This document shows positions 10,452 to 19,065 of a stretch of 55,866 bases of DNA, one piece after another. The notes beneath the pieces are model-generated. The model was not told the origin of the DNA, did not search any database, and saw only the letters and a program-made list of their open reading frames with translations. The stretch is from Sinorhizobium sp. A49. GTDB lineage: Bacteria > Pseudomonadota > Alphaproteobacteria > Rhizobiales > Rhizobiaceae. Where the stretch lies: assembly GCF_002002725.1 (NCBI RefSeq), contig NZ_MUNW01000073.1:1-55866 (forward strand). The letters run 5' to 3'. Position 1 is the stretch's first letter. Each line of letters opens with the position of its first letter. A program made the position numbers and the translations under genes.

Positions 10452-11273
10452 CTATCGCAGCCGCGGACGCAGGGCAACAATGGCAGCGGCGGTTTCCTCG
10501 ATAGAGCGCCGGGTCACGTCGATGAGCGGCCAATTGTTGCGCGCGCAGAGTGCGCGGGCATATTTCAGCTCCTCGGCGATCGCGGCCCGATCCGTATACT
10601 GATCGCCGTGAAAGCCCTGCGTGGTGCCCAGTACCCTGTGCTGACGAACCTGCGAAATGCGATCGGCGGTCGCGATCAGGCCGACGACCAGCGGCTTGGT
10701 TGCCGCCATGAGTCGATCGGGAAGCGGCACACCTGGGACGATCGGAATGTTGGCGGTCTTGATGCCGCGGTTGGCCAGATAGATCGATGTCGGCGTCTTC
10801 GAGGTGCGGCTGATGCCGATCAGGACCACATCGGCGTCGTCGAAGTCGGCCGGCAGCTGACCGTCGTCATGGTCCATGGTGAAATTCAAAGCATCGATCC
10901 GCGCGAAGTAGTCGGCGTCCATCACATGCTGCGCGCCGGAACGGCGCCGCGACGGCGAGCCGAGATAGGACTGGAACAGTTCGATGATCGGATCGAGCAC
11001 CGAGACGCATGGGACCCCCATCTCACGGCAGCGCTGGTCGATGATGCCGGCCAGCTCGCGATCGACGATTGTATAGAGCACGATGCCGGGGGCTCCATCG
11101 ATGGCGTCGAGGACCTGCAGCAGCTGTCGGCGATTTCTGATGAGCGGATAGACGTGTTCGAGCGCATGCGACGCCTGGAATTGCGCGGCCGCCGCCCGCC
11201 CTGCGGCGATCAACGTCTCCCCTGTCGAATCGGAGATCAGATGCAGGTGGAAGTAGTTTTTCTTGTTCTCCAC
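10452..11273 (-). CDS. Pyruvate, phosphate dikinase regulatory protein (DUF299 bifunctional kinase/phosphorylase)
   Basis: 273 residues of the DUF299/PPDK-PEP synthetase regulator family. These enzymes inactivate PPDK or PEP synthetase by ADP-dependent phosphorylation and reactivate it by Pi-dependent phosphorolysis. Family marks are [14 protein letters not shown] at the N-terminus, the nucleotide-binding loop [29 protein letters not shown], and [14 protein letters not shown]. The start is a GTG at 11273 with GGAG 6 bases upstream. This gene (homolog of Rickettsia RP001) next to the hemE-side origin is the classic alphaproteobacterial origin-flanking arrangement. Whether it acts on PpdK or PpsA here is not decidable from the window. 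Confidence 0.92.
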   Translation of the reverse strand: MENKKNYFHLHLISDSTGETLIAAGRAAAAQFQASHALEHVYPLIRNRRQLLQVLDAIDGAPGIVLYTIVDRELAGIIDQRCREMGVPCVSVLDPIIELFQSYLGSPSRRRSGAQHVMDADYFARIDALNFTMDHDDGQLPADFDDADVVLIGISRTSKTPTSIYLANRGIKTANIPIVPGVPLPDRLMAATKPLVVGLIATADRISQVRQHRVLGTTQGFHGDQYTDRAAIAEELKYARALCARNNWPLIDVTRRSIEETAAAIVALRPRLR

Positions 11274-11357
11274 GCTATTCTCCGGGTGCTGTTGATAAAC
11301 CGGGATAAAAACCGCCGATCACGCCCCGTTGGCTCGGGCGACGGGAAAACCGCCGAC

Positions 11358-11366
11358 TTATTCACA
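11358..11366 (+). promoter_or_regulatory. DnaA box (TTATTCACA)
   Basis: Exact match to the DnaA box consensus TTATNCACA inside the predicted oriC. Confidence 0.75.
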
Positions 11367-11400
11367 ATTGGTGCAGCGCGGAAGAAAGCTTCGCGGAGCT

Positions 11401-11409
11401 TGTGGACAA
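11401..11409 (-). promoter_or_regulatory. DnaA box variant (TTGTCCACA)
   Basis: Minus-strand TTGTCCACA, one base from TTATCCACA, 34 bases right of the first box and in opposite orientation to the copy at 11449. Confidence 0.6.
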
Positions 11410-11448
11410 GACTCATGGCGATGACAAAGTGTCACGTGTTTCCGTTCG

Positions 11449-11457
11449 TTGTCCACA
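11449..11457 (+). promoter_or_regulatory. DnaA box variant (TTGTCCACA)
   Basis: Plus-strand TTGTCCACA within the predicted oriC; forms a widely spaced inverted pair with 11401-11409. Confidence 0.6.
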
Positions 11458-11513
11458 GGCATGCGCGCTTTTTCGAACGCGGCAATCGGCTGATTCCCAT
11501 CGCCTTTTTGGAC

Positions 11514-11522
11514 TTATCCACG
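11514..11522 (+). promoter_or_regulatory. DnaA box-like (TTATCCACG)
   Basis: Matches TTATCCACA except for the last base. It lies on the AT-rich, hemE-proximal side of the predicted oriC. Confidence 0.5.
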
Positions 11523-11679
11523 AAATGCCAGCGAAGGTGCCGTGCTGGCTCCCGCCCGGTTCGATCCAATCGGGCCATCGTGGATGACGTGTGGTCATCT
11601 TTTAATCCTTGATACCCACCGACTCTAAGAAATAGAAAGAGTCTAAATACCTTTGTTTATATATTGGGAGAGACCATCC

Positions 11680-12711
11680 GTGGCCGAGACACGAAGGAAA
11701 GTTCTGGAGGTTTTGGAGGGGAAGACAGTCAGTCCTCCTCCCGTCTGGCTCATGCGCCAGGCCGGCCGTTACCTTCCGGAATATCGCGCAACGCGCGCCG
11801 TTGCCGGAAGTTTCCTTGATCTCTGTTACACCCCGGATCTGGCTGTCGAAGTGACGCTGCAGCCAATCCGCCGGTATGCCTTTGATGCAGCCATCCTCTT
11901 TTCCGATATCCTTGTGATCCCGGACGCCTTGAAGCGTAACGTTCGCTTTGAGGAAGGACATGGCCCGAGAATGGATCCGATCGACGTCGACGGCATCGAG
12001 GCGCTGAAGGCTGACGGTATCTCAAATCACCTGAAACCGGTGTTCGAAACGGTTTCCCGTTTGCGCGGCGAACTGCCGCCGGAAACGACGCTGCTCGGTT
12101 TTTGCGGTGCCCCCTGGACGGTCGCGACATACATGATCGCCGGTCAGGGAACGCCGGATCAGGCCCCTGCCCGGCTGTTCGCCTATCGGAACCCGGAAGC
12201 GTTCGACCGGCTTTTGACGTTTCTCGCCGATGTCTCTGCCGACTATCTGGTCGAGCAGATCGATGCGGGCGCCGACGCGGTGCAGATATTCGATTCCTGG
12301 GCAGGTGTTCTCGGCGAAGACGAGTTCGAGCGATTTGCGGTCGCGCCGGTCGCCCGAATGATCGCTTCGGTCAAGGCGAGACGCCCGCAGGCGAAGATAA
12401 TCGCCTTTGCCAAGGGCGCAGGGCTTCTCCTGAAGCAGTATCGTCAGAAAACGGGTGCCGATGCCATCGGGCTCGATTGGACCGTTCCCCTGTCCTTCGC
12501 TGTCGATTTGCAGAAGGACGGACCGGTGCAGGGCAATCTCGATCCGATGCGGGTCGTTTCCGGCGGTCTTGCGCTGGATCAGGGTATCGATCGCATTCTC
12601 GATGCGCTCGGCAATGGTCCGCTGATTTTCAACCTTGGACACGGGATCACGCCACAGGCCGATCCGGATAACGTCTCGGCGCTGGTGTCCCGGGTTCGCG
12701 GGGAACGCTGA
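11680..12711 (+). CDS. hemE: Uroporphyrinogen decarboxylase
   Basis: 343 residues. It decarboxylates the four acetate side chains of uroporphyrinogen III to give coproporphyrinogen III in haem synthesis. Motifs seen are [17 protein letters not shown] (signature 1, with the conserved Arg pair), [32 protein letters not shown] (signature 2), VQIFDSWAG and [15 protein letters not shown] take the GTG at 11680 as start because GGGAGAG precedes it at a usable distance and the product length is right; the frame is open back to a TTG at 11653 inside the AT-rich origin flank. It is co-directional with replication and overlaps hemJ by one base (TGATG). Confidence 0.95.
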   Translation: MAETRRKVLEVLEGKTVSPPPVWLMRQAGRYLPEYRATRAVAGSFLDLCYTPDLAVEVTLQPIRRYAFDAAILFSDILVIPDALKRNVRFEEGHGPRMDPIDVDGIEALKADGISNHLKPVFETVSRLRGELPPETTLLGFCGAPWTVATYMIAGQGTPDQAPARLFAYRNPEAFDRLLTFLADVSADYLVEQIDAGADAVQIFDSWAGVLGEDEFERFAVAPVARMIASVKARRPQAKIIAFAKGAGLLLKQYRQKTGADAIGLDWTVPLSFAVDLQKDGPVQGNLDPMRVVSGGLALDQGIDRILDALGNGPLIFNLGHGITPQADPDNVSALVSRVRGER

Positions 12712-13250
12712 TGGCCGAACGGCAGACGGATAGCGCTCCCGGAAACAGGGCGCGGCTGCGGGCGACGATCGCGCTTGGCGGTTTTGCCGCTCTGCTCGTT
12801 GGACTTTTCGTCTGGCAGCCGGAGAGCCTCTACCTCTGGATCAAGGCGCTGCACGTGATTGCGGTGATGTCGTGGATGGCGGCGCTGCTCTACATGCCGC
12901 GACTGTTCATCTACCACACCGACGCCGCCCCTGGCTCGGAACAGTCCGAGACCTTCAAGATGATGGAACAGCGTCTGCTGAAGGTCATCATGAACCCGGC
13001 GATGATGATTTCCTGGGTGCTCGGGCTTTACCTTGCGTGGAGTGTCTATGGTTTTCAAGGCGGCTGGCTTCACGCCAAACTGCTGTTCGTGGTGATGCTG
13101 ACCGTGGTGCATGTGCGCTTTAGCCGTGCCGTCCGCGCCTTCCAGCGGGATGAGAATCGTCGCACGGCGCGGTATTGGCGCTTGATGAACGAGGCACCGA
13201 CTCTGCTGATGATCCTGATCGTCATCATGGTCGTGGTGAAGCCGTTTTGA
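12711..13250 (+). CDS. hemJ: Protoporphyrinogen IX oxidase HemJ
   Basis: 179-residue membrane protein of the HemJ/UPF0093 family, the quinone-coupled protoporphyrinogen oxidase of many proteobacteria. Four hydrophobic segments are visible. The first carries the conserved YLWIKALHVIAVMSWMAALLYMPRLFIYH with the functionally important His; later segments are MISWVLGLYLAW, AKLLFVVMLTVVHVRFSRAVRAF (conserved Lys nearby) and LLMILIVIMVVVKPF. The stop-start overlap TGATG with hemE indicates a hemEJ operon. The two enzymes act two steps apart in the same haem pathway. Confidence 0.93.
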   Translation: MAERQTDSAPGNRARLRATIALGGFAALLVGLFVWQPESLYLWIKALHVIAVMSWMAALLYMPRLFIYHTDAAPGSEQSETFKMMEQRLLKVIMNPAMMISWVLGLYLAWSVYGFQGGWLHAKLLFVVMLTVVHVRFSRAVRAFQRDENRRTARYWRLMNEAPTLLMILIVIMVVVKPF

Positions 13251-13440
13251 ATTTTATCGATTGCTAATTGTAAGAGTTGTCGCTAATTTTCGACAACCCC
13301 TTGCGGCGTTTCACGTGAATCGCTATTTTCTGCCATCTCCTCTTCATGGCTTGTGACAAAGACCAGAGCCTGCCCCCCTGCCGCAGCTCCCTTCAGAAAA
13401 CACGCCGTCTTCCCATTCCCGTACGAAACATGGATCCTTC
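13251..13440 (+). promoter_or_regulatory. rho leader region with hairpin and parS-like site
   Basis: A 190-base gap between hemJ and rho. GTTGTCG (13276-13282) and CGACAAC (13291-13297) form a 7-bp stem without a following T-run, so it is not a convincing terminator. A parS-like palindrome lies just downstream (13307-13322). The last 100 bases before rho are pyrimidine-rich on the plus strand. rho leaders in other bacteria mediate Rho autoregulation; that would be inference here. Confidence 0.35.
13307..13322. other. parS-like site 2 (degenerate, upstream of rho)
   Basis: CGTTTCACGTGAATCG matches the parS consensus at 13 of 16 positions. The central GTTTCACGTGAA is intact and the mismatches lie at the ends. 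It is 1.65 kb right of the predicted oriC. Confidence 0.55.
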
Positions 13441-14706
13441 ATGGCTGAAATGAAGCTACAAGAACTTAAGAACAAGACGCCGACCGATCTTCTGGCATTT
13501 GCCGAAGAGCTCGAGGTGGAAAACGCCAGCACCATGCGCAAGCAGGAGCTGATGTTCGCCATCCTCAAGATGCTCGCGGCTCAGGATATCGAAATCATCG
13601 GTGAAGGCGTCGTCGAGGTTCTGCAGGACGGTTTCGGCTTTCTGCGCTCTGCCAATGCCAACTACCTGCCCGGTCCTGATGATATCTACATCTCGCCCTC
13701 GCAGATCCGCCGCTTTTCGCTGAAGACCGGCGACACGGTCGAAGGACCGATCCGCGGACCGAAGGAAGGCGAACGCTACTTCGCGCTGCTCAAGGTCAAC
13801 ACCATCAATTTCGACGATCCGGAAAAGATCCGTCACAAGGTTCACTTCGACAACCTGACGCCGCTCTATCCGAACGAGCGTTTCAAGATGGAACTCGAGA
13901 TCCCGACGTCGAAAGACCTGTCTGCGCGGGTGATCGACCTGGTCGCCCCGCTCGGCAAGGGCCAGCGCGGTCTGATCGTCGCTCCGCCGCGTACCGGTAA
14001 GACGGTTCTCCTGCAGAACATCGCCCACTCGATCACCGCCAACCATCCGGAATGTTATCTGATCGTCCTCTTGATCGACGAGCGTCCGGAAGAAGTGACC
14101 GACATGCAGCGCTCGGTTAAGGGCGAAGTTGTCTCCTCCACCTTCGACGAGCCGGCGACGCGCCACGTTCAGGTTGCCGAAATGGTCATCGAGAAGGCGA
14201 AGCGCCTGGTCGAGCATGGTCGTGACGTCGTCATCCTGCTCGACAGCATCACCCGCCTCGGCCGCGCCTACAACACCGTTGTTCCGTCATCGGGCAAGGT
14301 TCTGACCGGTGGTGTCGATGCCAACGCCCTGCAGCGTCCGAAGCGTTTCTTTGGTGCGGCACGTAACATCGAAGAAGGTGGTTCGCTCACCATCATCGCC
14401 ACGGCGCTGATCGACACCGGCAGCCGCATGGACGAAGTCATCTTCGAAGAGTTCAAGGGTACCGGCAACTCGGAAATCGTGCTCGACCGCAAGGTGGCCG
14501 ACAAGCGCATCTTCCCGGCGATGGACATTCTTAAGTCCGGAACGCGTAAGGAAGATCTGCTGGTTCCGCGCCAGGATCTGCAGAAGATCTTTGTCCTTCG
14601 CCGGATTCTGGCTCCGATGGGAACGACCGACGCTATCGAGTTCCTCATCGACAAGCTGAAGCAGACGAAAAACAACGGCGACTTCTTCGATTCGATGAAC
14701 ACCTGA
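13441..14706 (+). CDS. rho: Transcription termination factor Rho
   Basis: 421 residues, full length for Rho, the hexameric RNA-dependent ATPase/helicase that terminates transcription. The N-terminal helix bundle [25 protein letters not shown] is followed by the primary RNA-binding cold-shock-like domain with GFGFLRS (65-70) and [10 protein letters not shown]. The ATPase domain has Walker A APPRTGKT (181-188), [11 protein letters not shown] (Walker B), the Q-loop/secondary-site region and RRFFGAARN. The start is the ATG at 13441; no strong Shine-Dalgarno is visible. A strong intrinsic terminator follows the gene. Confidence 0.98.
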   Translation: MAEMKLQELKNKTPTDLLAFAEELEVENASTMRKQELMFAILKMLAAQDIEIIGEGVVEVLQDGFGFLRSANANYLPGPDDIYISPSQIRRFSLKTGDTVEGPIRGPKEGERYFALLKVNTINFDDPEKIRHKVHFDNLTPLYPNERFKMELEIPTSKDLSARVIDLVAPLGKGQRGLIVAPPRTGKTVLLQNIAHSITANHPECYLIVLLIDERPEEVTDMQRSVKGEVVSSTFDEPATRHVQVAEMVIEKAKRLVEHGRDVVILLDSITRLGRAYNTVVPSSGKVLTGGVDANALQRPKRFFGAARNIEEGGSLTIIATALIDTGSRMDEVIFEEFKGTGNSEIVLDRKVADKRIFPAMDILKSGTRKEDLLVPRQDLQKIFVLRRILAPMGTTDAIEFLIDKLKQTKNNGDFFDSMNT

Positions 14707-14731
14707 TACGGTCAGACGACCTCATCAAATT

Positions 14732-14770
14732 AAAGACCGGGCAGGCTGACTGCCCGGTCTTTTCATTTTC
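14732..14770 (+). terminator. Rho-independent terminator of rho
   Basis: AAAGACCGGGCA (14732-14743) pairs perfectly with TGCCCGGTCTTT (14751-14762) around a 7-base loop, followed by a T-rich tract. Confidence 0.9.
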
Positions 14771-15108
14771 ATGCGTTTTTCATTAGCCGGATTCTCTGGT
14801 TGAAATTTTTCAAGACGTTTTTTGATTCGCCGTCGCAACGAACTTCGGGCAGTTCTCCCTGAGATCATCGTTCGTCGTGTTTGGTGATTCACGTGAAACA
14901 CAATCGCCGAGCAGCCTCAGGCTTGATCTTTCCCTGACTATTCGGCATAAGCTCCCAACCGCTCTATACCTCTGCGCTTTCCGGGAACGCCGATTGCCGC
15001 GTCTCATCCCGCTACCGACAAAGAGGGGTCAGAAAAACGCGCCTGAACTCAATTCAGGGCCGGGCGTGCGCAGAGCGATCAGTCTCATTTTGGGCGTAGG
15101 TGAAAACA
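14771..15108. other. Gap between rho terminator and mnmE
   Basis: A 338-base stretch with no convincing coding sequence. It holds one copy of the repeated motif TTAGCCGGATTCTCT (14783-14797), a near-perfect parS-like site (14885-14900), and a small stem CCTGAA/TTCAGG (about 15042-15057). The mnmE promoter must lie here, but I could not single out a good -35/-10 pair. Confidence 0.5.
14885..14900. other. parS-like site 3
   Basis: TGATTCACGTGAAACA matches the parS consensus at 15 of 16 positions with an intact CACGTG core. It lies in the non-coding gap between rho and mnmE, 3.2 kb right of the predicted oriC. Confidence 0.75.
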
Positions 15109-16434
15109 ATGCCATCCGTGGATACGATTTATGCGCTTTCCAGCGGGGCGTTGCCGGCAGGCGTGGCGGTCATCCGCATCAGTGGACCGAAGACGATCGA
15201 AGTCGTCAGGTCGCTGTGCGGTGCCGTTCCGGAGCCGCGCGTTGCATCATTGAAACCGATTCGTTCCCGCAACGGTTTGACGATCGATAGCGGTCTGGTC
15301 ATCTACTTCAGCGGCCCTGCCTCCTTTACCGGCGAAGACTGCGCCGAACTGCAGGTGCATGGCAGCCGCGCCGTCGTTCAGATGCTATTGCATGAGTTGT
15401 CTGGTTTTGCCGGTCTGCGCCATGCGGAGGCCGGAGAGTTTTCACGGCGCGCCTTTCAGAACGGAAAGATGGATCTGGTCGAAATCGAGGGTCTGTCGGA
15501 TCTCATCGTTGCCGAGACCGAAATGCAGCGTCGTCTGGCACTGGAGCATTCCGCCGGTGGCCAGTCGAAGGTCTATGATGGCTGGGCCAAGCGCCTGATC
15601 CATGCTCGGGCGATGATCGAAGCGGAGCTCGATTTCGCTGATGAGGAAGATGTACCAGGCTCGGTCAGCGAGCGGATCTGGAGCGACATGGAACTGCTGC
15701 GCGATGAGATTGACGCTCATATCGCGCAGGCTCCAATTGGAGAGATCATTCGCGACGGCTTGAAGATCGTCATTGCCGGCGAACCCAATGCCGGCAAATC
15801 CAGTTTGCTCAATGCGCTGGCAAAACGTGATATCGCCATCGTCACCGAAATTGCTGGCACCACGCGCGACGTACTATCCGTCGACCTTTCCTTAGCCGGA
15901 TTCTCTGTCAAGTTGTTCGACACGGCCGGCCTGCGCGAGACTGAAGAGGCGGTTGAGCGCGAGGGCATTCGCCGCGCGCGCGACGTGATTTCCCGCGCTG
16001 ATCTGGTTCTTCTTCTGTCGGAAACGAAGATGGGCTTCGATACGCTGCAGGAGCTTGACCTGACCGAGGTGCCGGTCTTGAAGGTTGCGACCAAGTCCGA
16101 CCTTGAAGGCAGCGATAGCGATGTTGGTGCCGATGTTTCGATTTCGACCAGAACCGGCGCCGGCATGGAACAGCTCTTGAGCGCCATCGCCAGTTATCTC
16201 CCTGATTTATCTGGCGTTACGGCGCTTTCCATTCCCTCGCGGCGCCGGCATGTGGATGCCCTGCGCCAGGCCAATATCGCGCTATCGGAGAGCCTGACAC
16301 TGAACCAGCACGGACTGGACATACGAGCCGAGCTGCTGCGCGTTGCCGGTGATGCGATCGGCCGCATCACCGGACGGGTGGATGTTGAAAACCTGTTGGA
16401 TGTGATATTTTCCGAATTCTGTATCGGTAAATGA
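15109..16434 (+). CDS. mnmE: tRNA uridine-5-carboxymethylaminomethyl(34) synthesis GTPase MnmE
   Basis: 441 residues (TrmE/ThdF). With MnmG it installs the cmnm5 modification at U34 of certain tRNAs. The N-terminal formyl-tetrahydrofolate-binding domain (DTIYALSSG, VAVIRISGP, FTGEDCAELQVHGS) is followed by helices and the inserted G domain: P-loop GEPNAGKS (224-231), TTRD (251-254), DTAGLRETEE (271-280) and a TKSD G4 (328-331) where many homologs have NKxD. The C-terminus is FSEFCIGK with the conserved CIGK. The ATG at 15109 has AGGTG 6 bases upstream; an in-frame GTG at 15100 overlaps that site. A copy of the TTAGCCGGATTCTC motif encodes the LAGFS segment. Confidence 0.96.
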   Translation: MPSVDTIYALSSGALPAGVAVIRISGPKTIEVVRSLCGAVPEPRVASLKPIRSRNGLTIDSGLVIYFSGPASFTGEDCAELQVHGSRAVVQMLLHELSGFAGLRHAEAGEFSRRAFQNGKMDLVEIEGLSDLIVAETEMQRRLALEHSAGGQSKVYDGWAKRLIHARAMIEAELDFADEEDVPGSVSERIWSDMELLRDEIDAHIAQAPIGEIIRDGLKIVIAGEPNAGKSSLLNALAKRDIAIVTEIAGTTRDVLSVDLSLAGFSVKLFDTAGLRETEEAVEREGIRRARDVISRADLVLLLSETKMGFDTLQELDLTEVPVLKVATKSDLEGSDSDVGADVSISTRTGAGMEQLLSAIASYLPDLSGVTALSIPSRRRHVDALRQANIALSESLTLNQHGLDIRAELLRVAGDAIGRITGRVDVENLLDVIFSEFCIGK

Positions 16435-16475
16435 CGCTTGACTAAAACAATGCAACGCTAGCGAGTCATGAGACG

Positions 16476-16491
16476 TGTTTCACGTGAAACG
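16476..16491. other. parS-like site 4 (upstream of mnmG)
   Basis: TGTTTCACGTGAAACG matches the parS consensus at 15 of 16 positions, differing only in the last base. It lies in the 95-base gap between mnmE and mnmG, 4.8 kb from the predicted oriC. Confidence 0.85.
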
Positions 16492-16529
16492 ATTCGAAGC
16501 CGGAACGCGTTTGATCGGAGATAGAAACA

Positions 16530-18413
16530 ATGGTCCATTTTGACGTCATCGTCATTGGGGGTGGTCACGCTGGCTGCGAAGCCGCAGCGGCTTCTGCGCG
16601 TCTTGGGGCACGCACCGCTCTGATCACACATAAGGCGTCAACGATTGGCGTAATGTCCTGCAACCCCGCGATCGGCGGGCTCGGCAAGGGCCATCTCGTG
16701 CGCGAGATCGATGCCCTTGACGGTCTGATGGGACGCATCGCCGATGCTGCGGGCATCCAGTTCCGCCTGCTCAATCGTCGCAAGGGACCGGCTGTTCGTG
16801 GCCCCCGCACCCAAGCTGACCGCAAACTTTATCGCGAAGCCATGCAGCGCGAGATTGCCGTCACTGAAAACCTCAGCGTGATCGAAGGTGATGCTTTCGA
16901 TCTCATAGAGCAGAACGGAAAGATCGCCGGGGTCGTCATGAAAGATGGTCGTACCTTCGGGGCGACTGGCGTCGTTCTGACAACAGGCACCTTTCTGAAA
17001 GGGCTGATCCATATTGGCGATCAAAAGATACCAGCTGGCCGTGTCGGTGAAGAGCCATCCCTTGGTCTTTCCGCCACTCTGGCGCGTTACGGTCTTCGCC
17101 TGGGGCGACTGAAGACCGGGACCCCGGCACGCTTGGATGGCAAGACAATTGATTGGGACCGCGTCGGCCGTCAGAGGCCTGACGAGGATCCTGTGCCCTT
17201 CTCGTTCATGACCGATCGGATCACCAACCGGCAGATCGATTGTGGCGTGACGCGCACGACTGACGCGACACACAAGATTATCGCCGATAACATCGGCAAG
17301 TCGGCGATGTATTCCGGGCAGATCGAGGGGGTCGGTCCGCGCTATTGCCCTTCGATCGAAGACAAGATCGTTCGCTTCGGCGAGCGGGACGGCCATCAGA
17401 TCTTCCTCGAGCCGGAAGGCTTGGATGACGACACGGTCTACCCAAATGGCATTTCGACCTCCTTGCCGGCGGATGTTCAGGACGCGTTCATCCGAACAAT
17501 CCCGGGTCTCGAGGATGTGTCGATCCTGCAACCGGGTTACGCGATCGAGTATGATCATGTCGATCCACGTGAGTTGGATGCGACACTGGCGGTGCGCAAG
17601 ATGCCGGGTCTGTTCCTCGCTGGGCAGATCAATGGCACTACCGGTTATGAGGAGGCTGGCGCTCAAGGTCTGGTCGCTGGGCTGAACGCGGCGAAAGCCG
17701 CGATGGGGCGCGAGGCGGTGATTTTCAGCCGTACCGATTCCTATATCGGTGTGATGGTTGACGACCTAACCTCTCGCGGCATCACCGAGCCCTATCGGAT
17801 GTTTACGTCGCGAGCCGAGTACCGCTTGTCTCTACGTGCCGACAATGCCGACATGCGGCTGACGCCGAAGGCAATCGAGATCGGTTGCGTCTCTGAAGAC
17901 CGACGGGAACGCTTTGGCGAATGGAAAGCGCAGTTTGACAGCGGACAGACGTTGCTCAAGCAATTGTCGATCACGCCTGCCGAAGGAAACCGCCACGGCC
18001 TCAAGCTGAACCAGGATGGCCAACGGCGAACCGCGTTTGAGATCTTGTCCTATCCTGACCAGACAATCGATGCGCTCCTGCCTCTGTGGCCTGAGTTGCG
18101 GGATATTCCGCGCGTGGTGGTAGAGCCACTTGAAATCGATGCGGCCTACGCCGTCTACATGGATCGTCAGGCATCGGACATTGCCGGGATCCGTCGCGAG
18201 GAGACGATGGTCATTCCTGCCGATTTTGACTTTACAGCCCTCGCTGGTCTATCGAATGAGTTGAAGCAGAAGCTGACGCTGCAGGCGCCGCGAAATCTGG
18301 CGCAAGCGCTCAAGATCGACGGGATGACCCCGGCCGCGGCCTCGCTGATCCTGGCTTGGTTGAAACGAATGAACCGCTCCGCGGGACGGGACGAGAAGGT
18401 AAGTGCGCAATGA
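16530..18413 (+). CDS. mnmG: tRNA uridine-5-carboxymethylaminomethyl(34) synthesis enzyme MnmG
   Basis: 627 residues (GidA), the FAD-dependent partner of MnmE in U34 tRNA modification. The dinucleotide-binding loop [20 protein letters not shown] is at 9-28. Family signatures are [82 protein letters not shown] and [30 protein letters not shown] precedes the ATG. It overlaps rsmG as ATGA (18410-18413), giving a coupled mnmG-rsmG-parA-parB order that is conserved in many bacteria near the origin. Confidence 0.98.
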   Translation: MVHFDVIVIGGGHAGCEAAAASARLGARTALITHKASTIGVMSCNPAIGGLGKGHLVREIDALDGLMGRIADAAGIQFRLLNRRKGPAVRGPRTQADRKLYREAMQREIAVTENLSVIEGDAFDLIEQNGKIAGVVMKDGRTFGATGVVLTTGTFLKGLIHIGDQKIPAGRVGEEPSLGLSATLARYGLRLGRLKTGTPARLDGKTIDWDRVGRQRPDEDPVPFSFMTDRITNRQIDCGVTRTTDATHKIIADNIGKSAMYSGQIEGVGPRYCPSIEDKIVRFGERDGHQIFLEPEGLDDDTVYPNGISTSLPADVQDAFIRTIPGLEDVSILQPGYAIEYDHVDPRELDATLAVRKMPGLFLAGQINGTTGYEEAGAQGLVAGLNAAKAAMGREAVIFSRTDSYIGVMVDDLTSRGITEPYRMFTSRAEYRLSLRADNADMRLTPKAIEIGCVSEDRRERFGEWKAQFDSGQTLLKQLSITPAEGNRHGLKLNQDGQRRTAFEILSYPDQTIDALLPLWPELRDIPRVVVEPLEIDAAYAVYMDRQASDIAGIRREETMVIPADFDFTALAGLSNELKQKLTLQAPRNLAQALKIDGMTPAAASLILAWLKRMNRSAGRDEKVSAQ

Positions 18414-19051
18414 AAACGAGTCCTTTCGCTGGCTTGAACGGACTGCGTGTTTCACGTGAAACGAATGAACGCCTCGAGCACTTTGCAGCGCTGTTTCAGA
18501 AATGGGCGAAGTCCATCAATCTGATTGCCCCCTCAACCCTCGAGGATCTGTGGCGCCGCCACATCGTCGATAGCCTTCAGCTGGTGCAGTTGTCCCCGGG
18601 CCCAAAAACCTGGGTCGACCTCGGTAGCGGTGGTGGATTTCCAGGCATCATCACCGCCATCTACCTGCAGGAATTCTCCGATGGCTGGGTACACTTGATC
18701 GAGAGTAACAACAAGAAAGCTGCATTCTTGCGTGTCGCGCTGACGGAAACGGGTGCGCGCGGAACCGTTCATCCGATTCGAATCGAGGACGCGAGCTCCG
18801 TTGCACCGAAATGCGACGCGATTTCAGCGCGTGCGCTGGCGGATCTCAGCCTGTTGCTGGACTATTCGTCACCCTGGATGATGGCCGAGGGCGGCAAAAC
18901 AGTCGCCTACTTCCATAAAGGGCGGGATTACCAGCGCGAGATCGACAAAGCCGTTGGCCGCTATGAGTTTGATCTGGTAAAACATCCAAGCATTGTCGAG
19001 CCAGATTCTGTTGTGCTCGAGATCGCAAATCTTTCGCGAAGAACTCAGTGA
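18410..19051 (+). CDS. rsmG: 16S rRNA (guanine(527)-N(7))-methyltransferase RsmG
   Basis: 213 residues (GidB). It methylates G527 of 16S rRNA with S-adenosylmethionine; loss of such enzymes gives low-level streptomycin resistance in other bacteria. Key motifs are [30 protein letters not shown], the SAM-binding loop [27 protein letters not shown] and [12 protein letters not shown]. The start at 18410 is set by the ATGA overlap with mnmG; a longer frame to 18356 lies in mnmG. A parS-like site inside the gene encodes VSRET at about residues 14-18. The stop overlaps a possible GTG start of parA. Confidence 0.96.
   Translation: MKTSPFAGLNGLRVSRETNERLEHFAALFQKWAKSINLIAPSTLEDLWRRHIVDSLQLVQLSPGPKTWVDLGSGGGFPGIITAIYLQEFSDGWVHLIESNNKKAAFLRVALTETGARGTVHPIRIEDASSVAPKCDAISARALADLSLLLDYSSPWMMAEGGKTVAYFHKGRDYQREIDKAVGRYEFDLVKHPSIVEPDSVVLEIANLSRRTQ
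18448..18463. other. parS-like site 5 (within rsmG)
   Basis: TGTTTCACGTGAAACG, identical to site 4 and 15 of 16 to the consensus, inside the rsmG reading frame. It lies 6.8 kb from the predicted oriC and 0.6 kb upstream of parA. Confidence 0.85.
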
Positions 19052-19065
19052 TTGGCGAGCGGAAC

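Larger units (their letters stand above)
11274..11679. other. oriC: Predicted chromosomal replication origin (oriC), hemE-linked
   Basis: A 406-base gene-free gap at which transcription diverges. It holds TTATTCACA (11358-11366, perfect DnaA box), TTGTCCACA on the minus strand (11401-11409) and plus strand (11449-11457), and TTATCCACG (11514-11522, one mismatch). GANTC sites fall at 11410-11414, 11492-11496, 11621-11625 and 11639-11643. There are two tandem inverted repeats (11554-11575; 11583-11599) and an AT-rich stretch (about 11600-11665) next to hemE. Published work places the Caulobacter and S. meliloti chromosomal origins beside hemE. The flanking genes, a gene-direction flip and nearby parS/parAB all agree. 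Exact boundaries are inferred. Confidence 0.85.

Noticed and set aside
13276-13297. Hairpin after hemJ as a terminator
   Set aside because: The 7-bp stem is followed by CCCCTTGCGG with no T-run, so intrinsic termination is unlikely.
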